The notes below the pieces were generated by a model, which saw only the letters and a list, made by a program, of their open reading frames with translations, did no database searches and was not told the DNA's origin. A stretch of DNA of 64,000 nucleotides from Luidia sarsii (Eukaryota; Echinodermata; Asteroidea; Paxillosida; Luidiidae), in the NCBI GenBank assembly GCA_949987565.1, contig OX465115.1, positions 15,809,242-15,873,241 on the forward strand. The letters are read 5' to 3'. Below are positions 47,538-60,937 of this stretch, piece after piece. Position numbers and translations under genes: made by a program. Position 1 is the first letter of the stretch; every line of letters starts with the position of its first letter.

Positions 47538-50500
47538 GGAGAACTGCTGGGGGATTTCTTTTTAGGCAGTGAGGGGTCGGTGGTCCATCCAGTGCGCGAC
47601 CGTGATTTCAACTTTCTGCGGTTTTCGACGGACGTTTTTAAATCCATTTTAACCGAAGCTTATCTCCCAAACAAGTGTGCATTACATGTTCTTTGCTCAG
47701 AAAATCTACCATTTTAAAAACTGTGGAGAAAAAATGTCTGTTTCATTTTGTTTATTTGGTACAACAGGTTTTTCGTTTTCGGTTTGAATAAAAAAACAGG
47801 CCTGAACTTCCGATCCCCAAAGAACAAAACCCTTTCAGAATGACCCTCCTGATTTGTAACCTTTGTATAACTTACTAAATTATAACTGGTCATTTTATGT
47901 AAGTCATAAGTTATCTGCAACATCTACAGGCTAAAGTTCAATAGTTTCTGTTACTTCTGTTTTCACATGTTTCACACCTATCTCACACACAAAGTTCCAA
48001 ACTGCCCATTGAATGAAAAGACTCAAATTACAAATCTCCAGCAGGATCTTGATGAAAGACAGAATGCCTTTCAGTCAGGAAGGTCCTTGCCTTCAAATGT
48101 TAGGCCTTCTAAATGCATGTCCATCTTGAATCTTTAAAAAAAAATCACCAAAGAAATAAAGAAATTGAGGGCCCGACGGACGTTTGATACGAGCTGTAGC
48201 ATACCGTACCGATAGGCGACTTTCGATCCTAGCAGGACCTTTGAGAAAGGTCCTGTTAGGATCAAAACGTCAGGCCCTTTAAGTCTAATTTTTGAGATTT
48301 ATTTATTGCAGGTCATTTTTAGTAAGTTTGAAGTTTGCTTTTTTTGCAGAAAGCAGAAACCAGTCAGACCTGAACAATTCAGAGGTTACTGTACTGACTG
48401 GAGGGAACCCATGAGAATCCAAATACAATGTACCTGGCAAAAATTGTGATGGGGGAACTTTACTTTACTTAGCTGCCAACTCTGCCTGAAAGATGTAACA
48501 CAAACACCAGGGTTGGCGTTATTTGCCAACTTGGCTGAAGTACACACACTGCACCTCCCAGGGCCTTATACTTGCTAGCCTCTACATGTCCCCTGGGAAA
48601 TACTTTATGTCAACACTAGCTAGCATCAAAGCCTATGGCCTAGCAACTGTGATATGCAACAGGTATCTTGGGGGCATTATAAAGTAGTAAAATATATACG
48701 ATGACCATTGATCGAATACAGGTTCTTATTTTGCTTTGGTTTGTGCAGTACTGCGGTAACTCTTTATCTTTTTTTACTGTAGTCGTTAATGTGAAGCTAC
48801 TGCTCACACTAGTCACAGCAGAAGGCACACATTTATGACAGCTGATGAATGGCCCCACACCTGGACTTTTGTTAAAGGCAAGAAACATTTAGATTGGAAA
48901 AGCCTTTGGACAATGGACATGGAAATGAAATCCATAACAGAATGTCACATCATCACATGGAGCTCTTCAAATATGTAAGGGAATCAATACAAAGGCAGAT
49001 CTACAACAAGATTTTATTGTATCCAAAACTCTGTAAAAAATCATTAACTGACAAATACATAGAAAATATGTTGGATACATATTGTGAATAATTCATTTTA
49101 TTATTACAAAACTAGTCTCAGTAGGGGTTCCACACTTTTTGGTTTGAATTTTTCAAAATTAAGCGAGACAGATCATACTGTCCCAAGTTACATCTATTAT
49201 AGGCTTACACTGTACATATGTTGTGCCAATGTCCAATAACTACAGATTTCAAATTAACAGTCTACGCATGCATAATATCTACATGTACATCATGGTGATT
49301 GTAGCCTGTGCACTGTACAGCTGTGTATCTCTGCCATTATGATAACAACATTTTGCCCCAACACATCAAAACAAACAAAGATGTGGTTTCCCAAAGGTTC
49401 AGTGCTAAGTTGAACTACAGGCACAGTACTATCACAAGATGTTTATTTTTCCATACAGAATGTGACCCCTAGTGACAAGACCTTTTCAAACCTTGCATTA
49501 TACAGACAAAAGGTTTACTTACAATCATCACAAGTTCAATGATAAAGGTTTGTTTTCCTGAGCCCATTCCTCCATGGTCACCATTAATCATTTAACAAGC
49601 AGTTGCCTCTTGTTTCCCCACAGTCTCTCCACCTTCTATTAAGCTCCCTGGATTAGAACCATTCAGAGACAATTCAGGAGCTGAGTGTAAATGTGCCGTG
49701 TGACAGACAGGAGCTGCCTACAGCCGAAAGTTTACTTCTGGGGTAAAAAAAAAAAAAAGCAAGCCCTCGTGTCAATTTACTCTGCTCTTTTTGGATCAAT
49801 GATGCCACACAATTACAACAATGTATAAAAGACCCAGTGCAAGGGAAACAAACATATCCAATTCTGCATGGCCTGTGAATAGACTTGACGACCAACGACT
49901 GTTTGCAGTAGAGAGCCAGTACTGTTACCCAACACTGCTCAGGAGTTTCCCCCTGTAAATGTGAGTGTAATTTCTGTGTATTTTGCTTTTTTTTCTTCAA
50001 AAATGTAGAGGGCCTGAACTTCTGAAGGCCAATGTTTTGATCAGGACTTTTTTTCCCATGTAGGCAAAATAAAAAGGCCCTGCTACTGCTTGGTTTCTTA
50101 GATATATCAGGCTCTCAACTGTTTTGAGATTTGCATTTTGGTTTAATTATTTAAGGGAATACAATTTTTTTTTTTCATTTCCATTAAGATGCAAACAGCA
50201 AATAGTTGTAGGGCCAGCTACAGCAGCTCAGCGATCAAATTTACAGGTAAAAAATAATGGATGAAGCCTTATTTCCTCTTGGCTTTCAATATGGTTTATT
50301 GTACAACATTTCACATTTAGGCCTACTGAGTGGAAGTGGAACTGGGTAAAATTCCAAGCTGAGGCTTTGAATCTCTTGCAGTCTGACATTCTTTTGTCAA
50401 ATGATGTAAATTTCTTTCTTTTTCCCTTTGAGAAAGGTTCTGCTAGGATCGAAATGTCAGGCCCACTAAATTTTGAGATTTGCATTTTGGTAATTTTAGT

Positions 50501-51670
50501 CAGTAAGCAGTTTGCAGCATTTTTGTACATCACTTTATACATCTCGTTCATCTTGAATCTCGTTCATCTCATATTAGAAGTGTTGTCGAGCACATTACTC
50601 ATGACTGTTTCCACTGTCCCAAATTAACGCGATTATTTGGATTTTGGATCACAATTTTAATTGGGATTCAAACTCCTAGTTTTTTATGATAATCAATAAT
50701 CATATTAGTACTACTATAGTTATTACTACAACTGCAAGCTAGGCCTAGTATTACTATTAGTACTATTAGTATTACTACAGTACTGGCACTGGCTGCATTG
50801 TTCTGTGTACATGTACATGAAATCCAAATATAAAACTCTGAAAATAAAATTTAAAAAAATCTGAAAGGACTCGCAAACAGAGAAGCAAACCATGTGAAAA
50901 GTCTCATTAGAAAAATATGGTCCAAGTTTAAATGAAAAAAAAATTACATAGGCCTACATCATTACATGTACATGGAATGCAAGTTTAATAAATAAAGGAA
51001 AACCTTACTAGTAGGATTAGGACATTTCTCAAAATTTAGTGGGCCTGACGTTTTGATCCAAGCGGGATCTTTCTCAAACTGGCAGAGTGACAAAATAAAT
51101 AATTAGATATTAATATATGGCAAAGAAAATGGAATTTGAAGTTTATAAAAACAAATTGTTGCAACTACGCAAGGGTTGCACTTGCAGTTTCAGAACGCCT
51201 GTGAGAAAAATAAGCCATTTAATTTCGGAACCTTTATTTAATTTCAAATTCTGGAGAAAACAAATAAAATTGTACATGTATCATTGTATGACTATGACGA
51301 CAGGTTTCTAACGCAAGACACGCCTTCTGAAGTTGTACCACGATTGTGATCACTGGCTGACAACAATTGTTTTATTAATCGATTTCGAAAAAAAATAATT
51401 GGCATAACTTTGTCATATTATTTGTTACTTTCTACTAGTAGTAGTAGTACTACTAGTACTAGTAGAACTAGAATGACACTCGTTAGATTCAGGACTCCTA
51501 TGCGTATGCCTTTACTCTTAAGCCTGATAAATACATTTTGAGAGCTGCCATCAAAAATACAAAATTGAATTATATACAAATAAAGCGTAAAAAATAATAA
51601 TATAAAAACCAAGGCATTACAATACACGTGGACATAGTGAGTGTACATTACGTGACACTATAGAACTTAC
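47538..51670. other. Spacer between rootletin and PEX2 promoter
   Basis: No conserved coding sequence on either strand. It holds dispersed repeat copies at about 48210-48325, 49995-50140, 50425-50540 (minus) and 51020-51095, plus AT-rich and ACATGTAC-rich DNA. Confidence 0.55.
50425..50540 (-). repeat. Dispersed repeat family copy
   Basis: CCTTTGAGAAAGGTTCTGCT, AGGATCGAAATGTCAGGCCC, ACTAAATTTTGAGATTTGCA and GTAAGCAGTTTGCAGCATTT, the complete family in reverse orientation. Confidence 0.85.
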
Positions 51671-52052
51671 CAACACTTGACACCGACAGGTCAAATTTCG
51701 TCCGATACCACGTTCCGCTTGGTCAGGTTTTCCCTCCAAATAAGCCAATTATCCCGCAAACGCCGTCTCCCCTAGGCAAGAATTAGCCTTCCTAAATAAA
51801 CAGCTGACGGTAAGTTAACACTAAGGGGCGGATAAACACGAGTAGGCGGCTACAACAAAAGGTAGAATCCGCAAAGATGAATTCAAACCGTTCTCCTATT
51901 GTCTGCAAATCAATAGCAAATACTGACAGCCGCTCTCATTGGTCCATATAACACCCGACGACTGTTTCACTATTGGGGTCGAGTGAGGTTCAACTCTTGA
52001 GGGCGCTGTTTATGAAAACAAACACGGCCACCTGAAAAAAAAGGGTCGAGAA
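51671..52052. promoter_or_regulatory. PEX2 promoter, possibly bidirectional
   Basis: CpG-enriched sequence immediately upstream of the PEX2 ATG has CCAAT boxes at 51745 (plus), 51938 and 51972 (as ATTGG). On the minus strand GTGTTG followed by GTAAGT at 51670 looks like a strong splice donor. A non-coding first exon of a divergent transcript, perhaps rootletin, may therefore start here. That second role is inference. Confidence 0.45.
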
Positions 52053-55000
52053 ATGGCAGCTTCTGGCGAAAGAGATTCGAGTAGAAAAAGCGGCGATGGC
52101 GGTGATTTGAAACAGACCGTTCTGCGAGTCAGTCAGGTAATGCCCCATCAGTATGTTAGCCGTCGATCGCACTGTCTTTCTCTCGACATTTCCTATTGTA
52201 AGCAATCATTCGAGTGGGCCTCACCAGCAATCATCAGAGCAGAGTAACTTGAGCTCATTCGGTGTTCTTTTATAAATTATATACTGACTACTGCTGTATT
52301 CATTTTCACAATCTTGGACGTATTGTTATTGACTAAATGCATTTCGACTTCGTAATGCTCCATCAAAAAATAAATTTTCCCATGAGCGGCAAAGGGAACG
52401 GCAAAATAGCGTTATAATTAAATATATACACTTCCTTAGTTTAAAAATAAAGATCTTGCATGATCGCTATGACTACGGTCACGGCATGGAGGAAGGAGTG
52501 ACAACAGCCCTTTGATTTACTCATTTTTTAACCGTTGTTTCTGAATATGTATATTCTTACCTTAGTTGGATTCCAGTCAATTGGACAGCGAGCTCCACCA
52601 TCTACTCAAGGCCCAGTTTTTAAGAATCTTCCAGTTTTTCAAGGTACATAAAGCAGAGTGAGAACCTCAGCTTTGTTGTTCTCTACTGAGGCCAGTCTGG
52701 CCAGTAAATCAAATTTCATGATCAGGCCAATTCGATCTTTCGGTGGCCTAGAAGTTTACAAAGATATGGCTTCAAAGTTGAAATTACAGAATGACCAGGA
52801 AGGCTTTAACTAAGTTTTGTCCATGTACACATGTACGTAGATTCTGGGTTGGGCCGATCAGACTGCTGAACCACATATGGCAGTTTCAGGCCATTTATTG
52901 CTGGCCATTTGAATTCCAGTTGAGCTCAGGCACATACTTGATTTTAAGTTGCACTTTGATAACCAGCTCCCAAACTGATAAAAAAATGGTCTACATACAT
53001 CTCCTTCCATTACTATTTTTAGTGATTAAACCCATTTTATTTGAATTTTCGAGCTGAAATTATAACTTGGCCTTCCAATCAAATATTCATAAAGTCATTG
53101 TTAGTACCGTTATTACCATTTTTAATGACTAAACCCATTTTTAGAATTTTTGAACTCTGATTATAACTTAGCCTACATGTATGTCCTTCAAACAGTCCTA
53201 TCAAATATTCCTGAGGTCACTGTTGCTCATGTATTACCATTTTTTATTGACTGATTCCATTTTTTCTGTATTTTATGCAATAGCCCGGGGTACTTGCATA
53301 CATTGAACCTGAGCTGAATGCATTGCTCAGACTTCTAACATGGCAGGTAAAGCTGGAAGTGAATTTGCAATATTTTTTTATAGTAATATTGAGGTTTTGT
53401 AAATGAATAAAAAAGTGCAGGTAGCAGGGGCATGTGATTTCAGCATGAAAATATTATGCAGCATTTATATTTTGAGAAATCAATTCAGTGCACTACTCAA
53501 TATAAATGTCTGCATGCACACAAAACTATCTTTGTTCAGTGGTACATTGTGAGGACATTATTGCACAATGCACACAGATTATTTCTATAACACTCTTTAT
53601 TTCCTTTCCACATATCTGGGGGGAGATTTGATCATTGCTTTACTTCAGATTACACAATACTAGGCTGAATTTAATTGCTTGAAACACCTCAATGCAATAA
53701 ACAGAATATTTATGAGAAATTGTGGTTTATTCTTTTTTGGAAATGAACACTTCAAATACAATTTTGTTTTACAAATTTCCAAGATTTAATTCACTTTAGT
53801 TGGCACGGTTCTTCAAAGTGAAATTGTGTGATTCTGAAGAGCACATACCCCCAAACTGTCAGAGATTGTACATGGTGCTATTGGACACTGTCCTTGTTTT
53901 TCTACATTGACTGTGTACAGCTTTTTAAAACTGTATCACAGTAGGGACAATAGGCCTACCATTATCAAAAGCATTTATATGTATGGCTCTTACAATGCAA
54001 TGATTCTGCTTCACAATTTCTAGTTCTCCATCAACACCATTGGTGCTACGCTGGGCCAGAGAATTATGAATCTCAAGTACGCGGCTGACGGGCCAGTGAC
54101 CTCTGAACTCCGCCAATCGCAGCGGATGGCGTATGCCGGCGTTCTGATTGGTGCCAGGTGGCTCCAGGAGCGATGGGCCGACCTAGCCAGCTCCACCAAT
54201 CACATCGCAGGATTCCAAAGGGTGGGCTGCCGTCGTGATGACGTTGAATCTCATGACAAAACTGTCTCAATGCGCTTGCATACAGACCTCTCCAGATGAG
54301 ACATTTTGGATAGACCGTATTCACCCTACGAAACCCTCAGGTCCACTAAATTTCTGAGATTTGTAATTTGGTTTGCAAGTTAAAATTTGGCGCATTTTGA
54401 ACAATTGGAGCAAAAATGTTGCAAACTGCTCATTGACTAAAGTTACCGATAGCAAAATTCAAATATCACAAATTAGGATTAAAATTTTGAAGAAAAAAAA
54501 GGTAAAGAAAGCTTTGACAGAACCGGGACCCAATCCCTCTGGTTTTGCATACTAGCACTCTTACCATCTGAGCCATCAAGCTCAAGGTGGAAGCCTTCCA
54601 AAATAGTCAACTAGTCTTTAGTATACTACGGAAAATTTGTGGCAGGTCATTCGAGTTAGCAAGCAGCTTGCACCATTTATTGCTGAACCTCTTCACTGGT
54701 GGCTTGTTCCTGTCAGGTCTGGAAAGTGGTCTACCTCTTGGAGAAGCTGCTGAGTGTGGCCTCCCTTCTCAACTTCCTGGTCTTCCTGCAGCAGGGTCGC
54801 TACCAGTTCCTTCATGAGCGTCTTCTAGGCATCAGGGCCCACTTTGCTCAGAGACAGTCAGTCAGGCAGGTAGGTAGGACTTGCAACTTTTCATTAGGTC
54901 AGCTTTGAGTTCATGATGAGGAAACTCATTTGTCTTTGTAGGTAAATCTATTTTTCTGGCAAATCAGATCTTTCAGAAGAATTGCTGCTCTTTTGATCTC

Positions 55001-57239
55001 CAGTCTTGGAAATCGATCAACTTTCCTCTGTGAAAGCTGCTGCTAGGATTCAAGGTAGGAAACGGTCTAGGTCAGTTCTTGACCTCTAGGAGTCTGAGCA
55101 ATCATTCCATTTGTGGATTTGTCGATCATCCGCAGGTCAGCTTCGAGTTCATGACGAGAGAGCTGCTCTGGCACGGCTTTGCGGAGTTCCTCTTCTTCCT
55201 CCTGCCCTTCGTCAACTTTCGACGCGTCGGTAACTTTGTCCGGCGCCAGCTCCTGTGGGGGCGAGGGGCGAGCTCCTCAGCTCAGCCCCTAGGGGCTACT
55301 AAGCGCCCCAGGGCCCAGTATAAGGAGTGTGCTGTGTGTGGGGACTGGCCCACAGTACCAAGGCAAATAGGCTGTCCACATATCTTCTGCTATTTCTGCA
55401 TCCAGGTGAGTGGTTCTATCAAAGAGTAAATGTTGCAAACTGCTTAGAGACTGCTCTCTCCAAGTTGAGCTTGACCTCGGCCTCATTGAATGCTGTTACA
55501 TGCCCCCTCCTCCAGTCCATCCACAGCTGGCCTATCCAAGTTGAGCTCAACCTCGGCCTCATCCAATGCTATGACATGTCCCCTCCTCCAGTCTACCCAC
55601 AGCTGGTCTATCCAAGTTGAGCTCAACCTCGGCCTCATTCAATGCTATGGCATGCCCCCTCCTCCAGTCAATCCACAGCTGACCTATCCAAGTTGAGCTC
55701 AACCTCGGCCTCATCCAATGCTATGACATGTCCCCTCCTCCAGTCTACCCACAGCTGGTCTATCCAAGTTGAGCTCAACCTCAGCCTCATTCAATGCTAT
55801 GGCATGCCCCCTCCTCCAGTCCACCCACAGCTGGTCTATCCAAGTTGAGCTCAACCTCGGCCTCATTCAATGCTAAGGCATGCTCCCTCCTCCAGTCCAC
55901 CAACAGCTGGCCTATCAGGAGTCGTTATTGCCTGTCAGTCAAAAGTGGCATCAAATTATGTGTGGCCGGAAGAGTGATGTGGGAGGGTCATGAATATGCA
56001 ATGAGCTCTTCCTACAGTGAATAGACTGTAGTACCTACAATGATTAAACAATGGTTTTAAGTGTTGGGCTAGAATTTGTGACAAAATTTTCAAAGTGACA
56101 ATTTTTCCCCACTTGTGTTAACATTTTCCCCACAGTTGTATAACCATTCATTAGAATTTGCTTTTCTCTAAATTTCCTAATGCGCAAGAATGAAAGTAGA
56201 AGTGTAAGATTGTCTTCGTAGATCTTAGGTTTAACGGTAAACTTGACGAGAATTGTGAGAATTAAACTATCATTCAGACAAGTTCATCCATTTTGTCAAG
56301 CTAGCGCAGCATTATAAAGTAGGACTTCCCTTCCATCACAGTCTGGTTCCAATCCCAGCAATGATTGGAAGGAGTTTTGTGTGTGGACGACCCTTGAACG
56401 CTACATGTACAAAAACCACACGACTCATCTAAAGAATTCTGTGTATTCTCAGTCACGGCTTCCCACTTTTCCACTCACCAATCTTCAGCTAGAGGTCCAA
56501 ATTTAGAGATTTAACAAATGTTTTAAGGCTTTTTGGTGTAACCCGTATACAGTACATGTGCTCCTTGTGTTTAAAATACAGTATATGAATAAAACCTGAC
56601 TCCTGGATGATATAATTAATAATAATTAGCAATGGATTATTGGGTTATAATAAAACACTAATCACCAACTTCTGGAATGTCATAAGAGCACAAGGGATAG
56701 AGAACAAAGGATTGTGTTTCTTAGAAACTAAATCTTAGCAACGAAGCTTTGAAACAACCGTAAAAAACACCCAAACTGCACAACTGTTTTACAGATACAT
56801 TCAAACCATATTTGGGCTACGGCTTACCCAGGTCAGAGGTCAGAGGGCGCTGGAGCAGAAAGTGTTCCATATATGGACACAAGAAGCTAGTTCACATGAC
56901 AGTCGGCAACTGACCAGTAAACCCATCTCCAGTTTTTGAATAAAAACATTCCCCTGCAACCAGGTATTGGAATCGCCCATTGGCAGTTTCTATTGAATTT
57001 AGCATTCTTGTCAGGGGCTGATTTACCAAATATTAGCCCTAATTAAGATTATTCAAACAAACTAATTAAGATTACAGAAAAAACCCACCTCGTTGTGAAT
57101 GTTCTAAACTATTCTCGGCCTCACTTTTGTGTTTTGTCAGAGTAACTTCCTCGCCGATCCCTCCTATACGTGCCCTCTCTGCTCAAACCCTGTGGAAGAT
57201 GCAGGACGCATTCAGCCAGTCACGTGCGACGTTAGTTGA
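52053..57239 (+). CDS. PEX2: Peroxin-2, peroxisomal RING E3 ubiquitin ligase subunit, complete
   Basis: PEX2, PEX10 and PEX12 form the peroxisomal membrane ligase that ubiquitinates the import receptor PEX5 for recycling. Seven exons, all in phase 0: 52053-52136, 52566-52643, 53284-53346, 54024-54221, 54717-54869, 55136-55405, 57141-57239. They join into 314 residues (human 305). LRVSQLDS opens the conserved region. GARWLQERW, LLNFLVFLQQGRY and RELLWHGFAEFLFFLLP mark the Pex2/Pex12 membrane region. The C-terminal C3HC4 RING is complete: CAVCGDWP, GCPHIFCYFC and, after the last intron, CPLC. The start ATG follows a short CpG-rich leader. The last intron is the longest (1.7 kb) and carries a 76-bp minisatellite. 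No truncation or missing zinc ligand is seen. Confidence 0.96.
54500..54620 (-). mobile_element. tRNA-derived SINE copy
   Basis: On the minus strand: GACTAGTTGACTATTTTGG leader, TGGCTCAGATGGTAAGAGTG, TATGCAAAACCAGAGGGATT and GGGTCCCGGTTCTGTCAAAG. It lies in PEX2 intron 4, about 100 bp before the next exon. Confidence 0.75.
55460..55915. repeat. 76-bp minisatellite, six copies, in the last PEX2 intron
   Basis: CCAAGTTGAGCTCAACCTCG recurs at 55460, 55536, 55612, 55688, 55764 and 55840. Units alternate between two subtypes, which gives a 152-bp supra-period. It begins 55 bp after the donor of exon 55136-55405. Confidence 0.93.
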
Positions 57240-57432
57240 CAGCAACGCCAGAGACCGATGAGAGGCCTTCGCCTATTGGCTGACTTGCCAAACGCCGCAT
57301 TTATGTATCGGCAAGGAGTAATTTATTTTAATTGACTCTCATTATGTGCAAGGACTACATTTTTAATATACAGGTAAAAATGTCAGAGATATAATTGTTG
57401 ATACACATGATAATTTCATTATCAGCTTATTA

Positions 57433-57438
57433 AATAAA
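57433..57438 (+). terminator. PEX2: Candidate PEX2 polyadenylation signal
   Basis: AATAAA about 195 bp after the PEX2 stop codon. A second AATAAA is at about 57565. Confidence 0.5.
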
Positions 57439-57721
57439 AATCCTTGATACATTTTACCAGAATGTGTTTCTCAATTTATCAAGATCAGTAATAATGTAAT
57501 GATGACTATAATTTATACAATTTTTTGGTGCTGTACTTTATTTTCAGCTCCAACAGAATAAGTGAAATAAATTGTTTGAAGTAACAATATGGTCCCCCGC
57601 CGCTAATTTTGCATTCGCGTATAAAATTCAGACACAGGCCTGGAATTACTGGGAAGGATATGCGGGTATGGGATGGATTAACAACGACTGCGAAGCTGTA
57701 AATGTACCAAAATTAATTATG

Positions 57722-59924
57722 CATAGACACAGACATAGACACAGACATAGACACAGACATAGACACAGACATAGACACAGACATAGACACAGACATAGAC
57801 ACAGACATAGACACAGACATAGACACAGACATAGACACAGACATAGACACAGACACAGACACAGACACAGACACAGACATAGACACAGACATAGACACAG
57901 ACATAGACACAGACATAGACACAGACATAGACACAGACATAGACACAGACACAGACACAGACACAGACGTAGACACAGACGTAGACACAGACACAGACAC
58001 AGACACAGACACAGACATAGACACAGACATAGACACAGACATAGACACAGACATAGACACAGACATAGACACAGACATAGACACAGACATAGACACAGAC
58101 ATAGACACAGACATAGACACAGACATAGACAAACACATAGACACAGACACAGACACAGACACAGACATAGACACAGACATAGACACAGACATAGACACAG
58201 ACATAGACACAGACATAGACACAGACATAGACACAGACATAGACACAGACATAGACACAGACATAGACACAGACATAGACACAGACATAGACACAGACTT
58301 AGACACAGACTTAGACACAGACATAGACACAGACATAGACACAGACATAGACACAGACATAGACACAGACATAGACACAGACATAGACACAGACATAGAC
58401 ACAGACATAGACACAGACATAGACACAGACATAGACACAGACATAGACACAGACATAGACACAGACATAGACACAGACATAGACACAGACATAGACACAG
58501 ACATAGACACAGACATAGACACAGACATAGACACAGACATAGACACAGACATAGACACAGACACAGACACAGACACAGACACAGACGTAGACACAGACGT
58601 AGACACAGACGTAGACACAGACACAGACACAGACACAGACACAGACACAGACACAGACATAGACACAGACATAGACACAGACATAGACACAGACATAGAC
58701 ACAGACATAGACACAGACATAGACACAGACATAGACACAGACATAGACACAGACATAGACACAGACATAGACAAACACATAGACACAGACATAGACACAG
58801 ACACAGACACAGACACAGACATAGACACAGACATAGACACAGACATAGACACAGACATAGACACAGACATAGACACAGACATAGACACAGACATAGACAC
58901 AGACATAGACACAGACTTAGACACAGACATAGACACAGACATAGACACAGACATAGACACAGACATAGACACAGACATAGACACAGACATAGACACAGAC
59001 AGACACAGACATAGACACAGACATAGACACAGACATAGACACAGACACAGACACAGACACAGACATAGACACAGACATAGACACAGACATAGACACAGAC
59101 ATAGACACAGACATAGACACAGACATAGACACAGACACAGACACAGACACAGACGTAGACACAGACGTAGACACAGACATAGACACAGACACAGACACAG
59201 ACATAGACACAGACATAGACACAGACATAGACACAGACATAGACACAGACATAGACACAGACATAGACACAGACATAGACACAGACATAGACACAGACAT
59301 AGACACAGACATAGACAAACACATAGACACAGACACAGACACAGACACAGACACAGACACAGACACAGACATAGACACAGACATAGACACAGACATAGAC
59401 ACAGACATAGACACAGACATAGACAAACACATAGACACAGACATAGACACAGACATAGACACAGACATAGACACAGACTTAGACACAGACATAGACACAG
59501 ACATAGACACAGACATATAGACACAGACATAGACACAGACATAGACACAGACATAGACACAGACATAGACACAGACATAGACACAGACATAGACACAGAC
59601 ATAGACACAGACATAGACACAGACATAGACACAGACATAGACACAGACATAGACACAGACATAGACACAGACATAGACACAGACATAGACACAGACATAG
59701 ACACAGACATAGACACAGACATAGACACAGACATAGACACAGACATAGACACAGACATAGACACAGACATAGACACAGACATAGACACAGACATAGACAC
59801 AGACATAGACACAGACATAGACACAGACATAGACACAGACATAGACACAGACATAGACACAGACATAGACACAGACATAGACACAGACATAGACACAGAC
59901 ATAGACACAGACATAGACACAGAG
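57722..59924. repeat. 12-bp satellite (ACAGACATAGAC)n, 2.2 kb
   Basis: About 184 units of ACAGACATAGAC. Variants are ACAGAC in place of ATAGAC, GACGTA, GACTTA and AAACAC. Rare variants recur in the same order about every 618 and then 566 bp, so the left two thirds is a higher-order array. From 59519 the array is almost homogeneous after a 2-base slip. The long His-Arg, Cys-Leu, Met-Ser and Cys-Val frames are repeat artefacts. Confidence 0.97.
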
Positions 59925-60937
59925 GATGGCTTGTTGCTTCACTGCCGGCCTTACATAGGGAGGGATTAGGCCTAGCTGTCTAATGACCATGTGGTTTAGC
60001 CAGTACCCGCAGTATTAGCGCAAAATGGGATTGTCTACCATTACACGTAAGCTTCGTTTTTTTTAATGAGGTAATTAGACATTTGAGCCACGGGCATAGA
60101 CGCCAGAAGTAATTACTCCCCATTCTTGTCCATTAATTAGCTGGGTATTTGTTGCTACCATGCTGGTACTGGTACGTACACTGGCCATATGTTTTTCCCG
60201 ATTAGGGAGCGCTATTAGGATCAAACGCATTATTTATAACTTGATGTAACCAAATGGAAGGATGTATCAGATCATAATGTGAATATTCTGCTCCCGTTAG
60301 TAATTCCAAAATAAATAATGCTTCGTCGCTACTGTTGGATATACATGTAGGCCCAATGACCATTTTTTCCCGTCATTATAAGTTGATATACAAAAATGTT
60401 GCAAACTGCTTACTGACTAAAAATACTTATTATTAACATTATAAGTTGTTTACTGTGCACTGGGTGGGTGCGTATGGACATGTTTATTCTAGTGTGATGT
60501 ACAACTCAGAACTGAAAGCTAGTAACCGTGTAACAGAACCTAACTCAACCCCAACCCTACTACCTGAAAATAAATGTACTATGTACTACTGATACTGACC
60601 AGCGCTAATTTGAAACCCTGCGCGATCTTTGAGATTGCGCAAGGTCCCTCGCACAAATTTCACACTTTGGGTTGTACTCAGTGGTAGGGGTTATGGGGTA
60701 GGGGTAGGATGCTTGGGATAAGGTTATGCTTGGGCTGAAACTGGACTTCCCTACTCTTACTCCCAATCCTTACCCAAACTCTTAGTTCGGAAGTTCGCGC
60801 AAGGAACCTTGCGCAAACTCTGTAAGATCGCGCAAGGCTTTGAATTTGCCCTCGACACCACGCTACAGGCACGTGGTATTAGTTTGTGAAATATTAGGGT
60901 TGGCCGGCCTACGATGGCATCGTCTTCGGACGGGTTT
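59925..60937. other. Spacer downstream of SLC7A gene
   Basis: No exon recognised. A short dispersed-repeat fragment is at about 60390-60425. Two GCGCAAGG motifs with inverted partners lie around 60625-60840. A candidate polyadenylation signal for the transporter gene is included. Confidence 0.5.
60483..60488 (-). terminator. Candidate polyadenylation signal of the SLC7A gene
   Basis: AATAAA on the minus strand, about 450 bp downstream of the transporter stop codon. Confidence 0.35.

Noticed and set aside
55327..56024. Proline/serine-rich repeat protein frames on the plus strand
   Set aside because: Products of the 76-bp intronic minisatellite, with no splice or start context.
57572..59990. 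Very long open frames encoding His-Arg, Cys-Leu, Met-Ser or Cys-Val repeats on both strands
   Set aside because: They are open only because the 12-bp satellite has no stop in several frames. They are pure repeat with no conserved domain.
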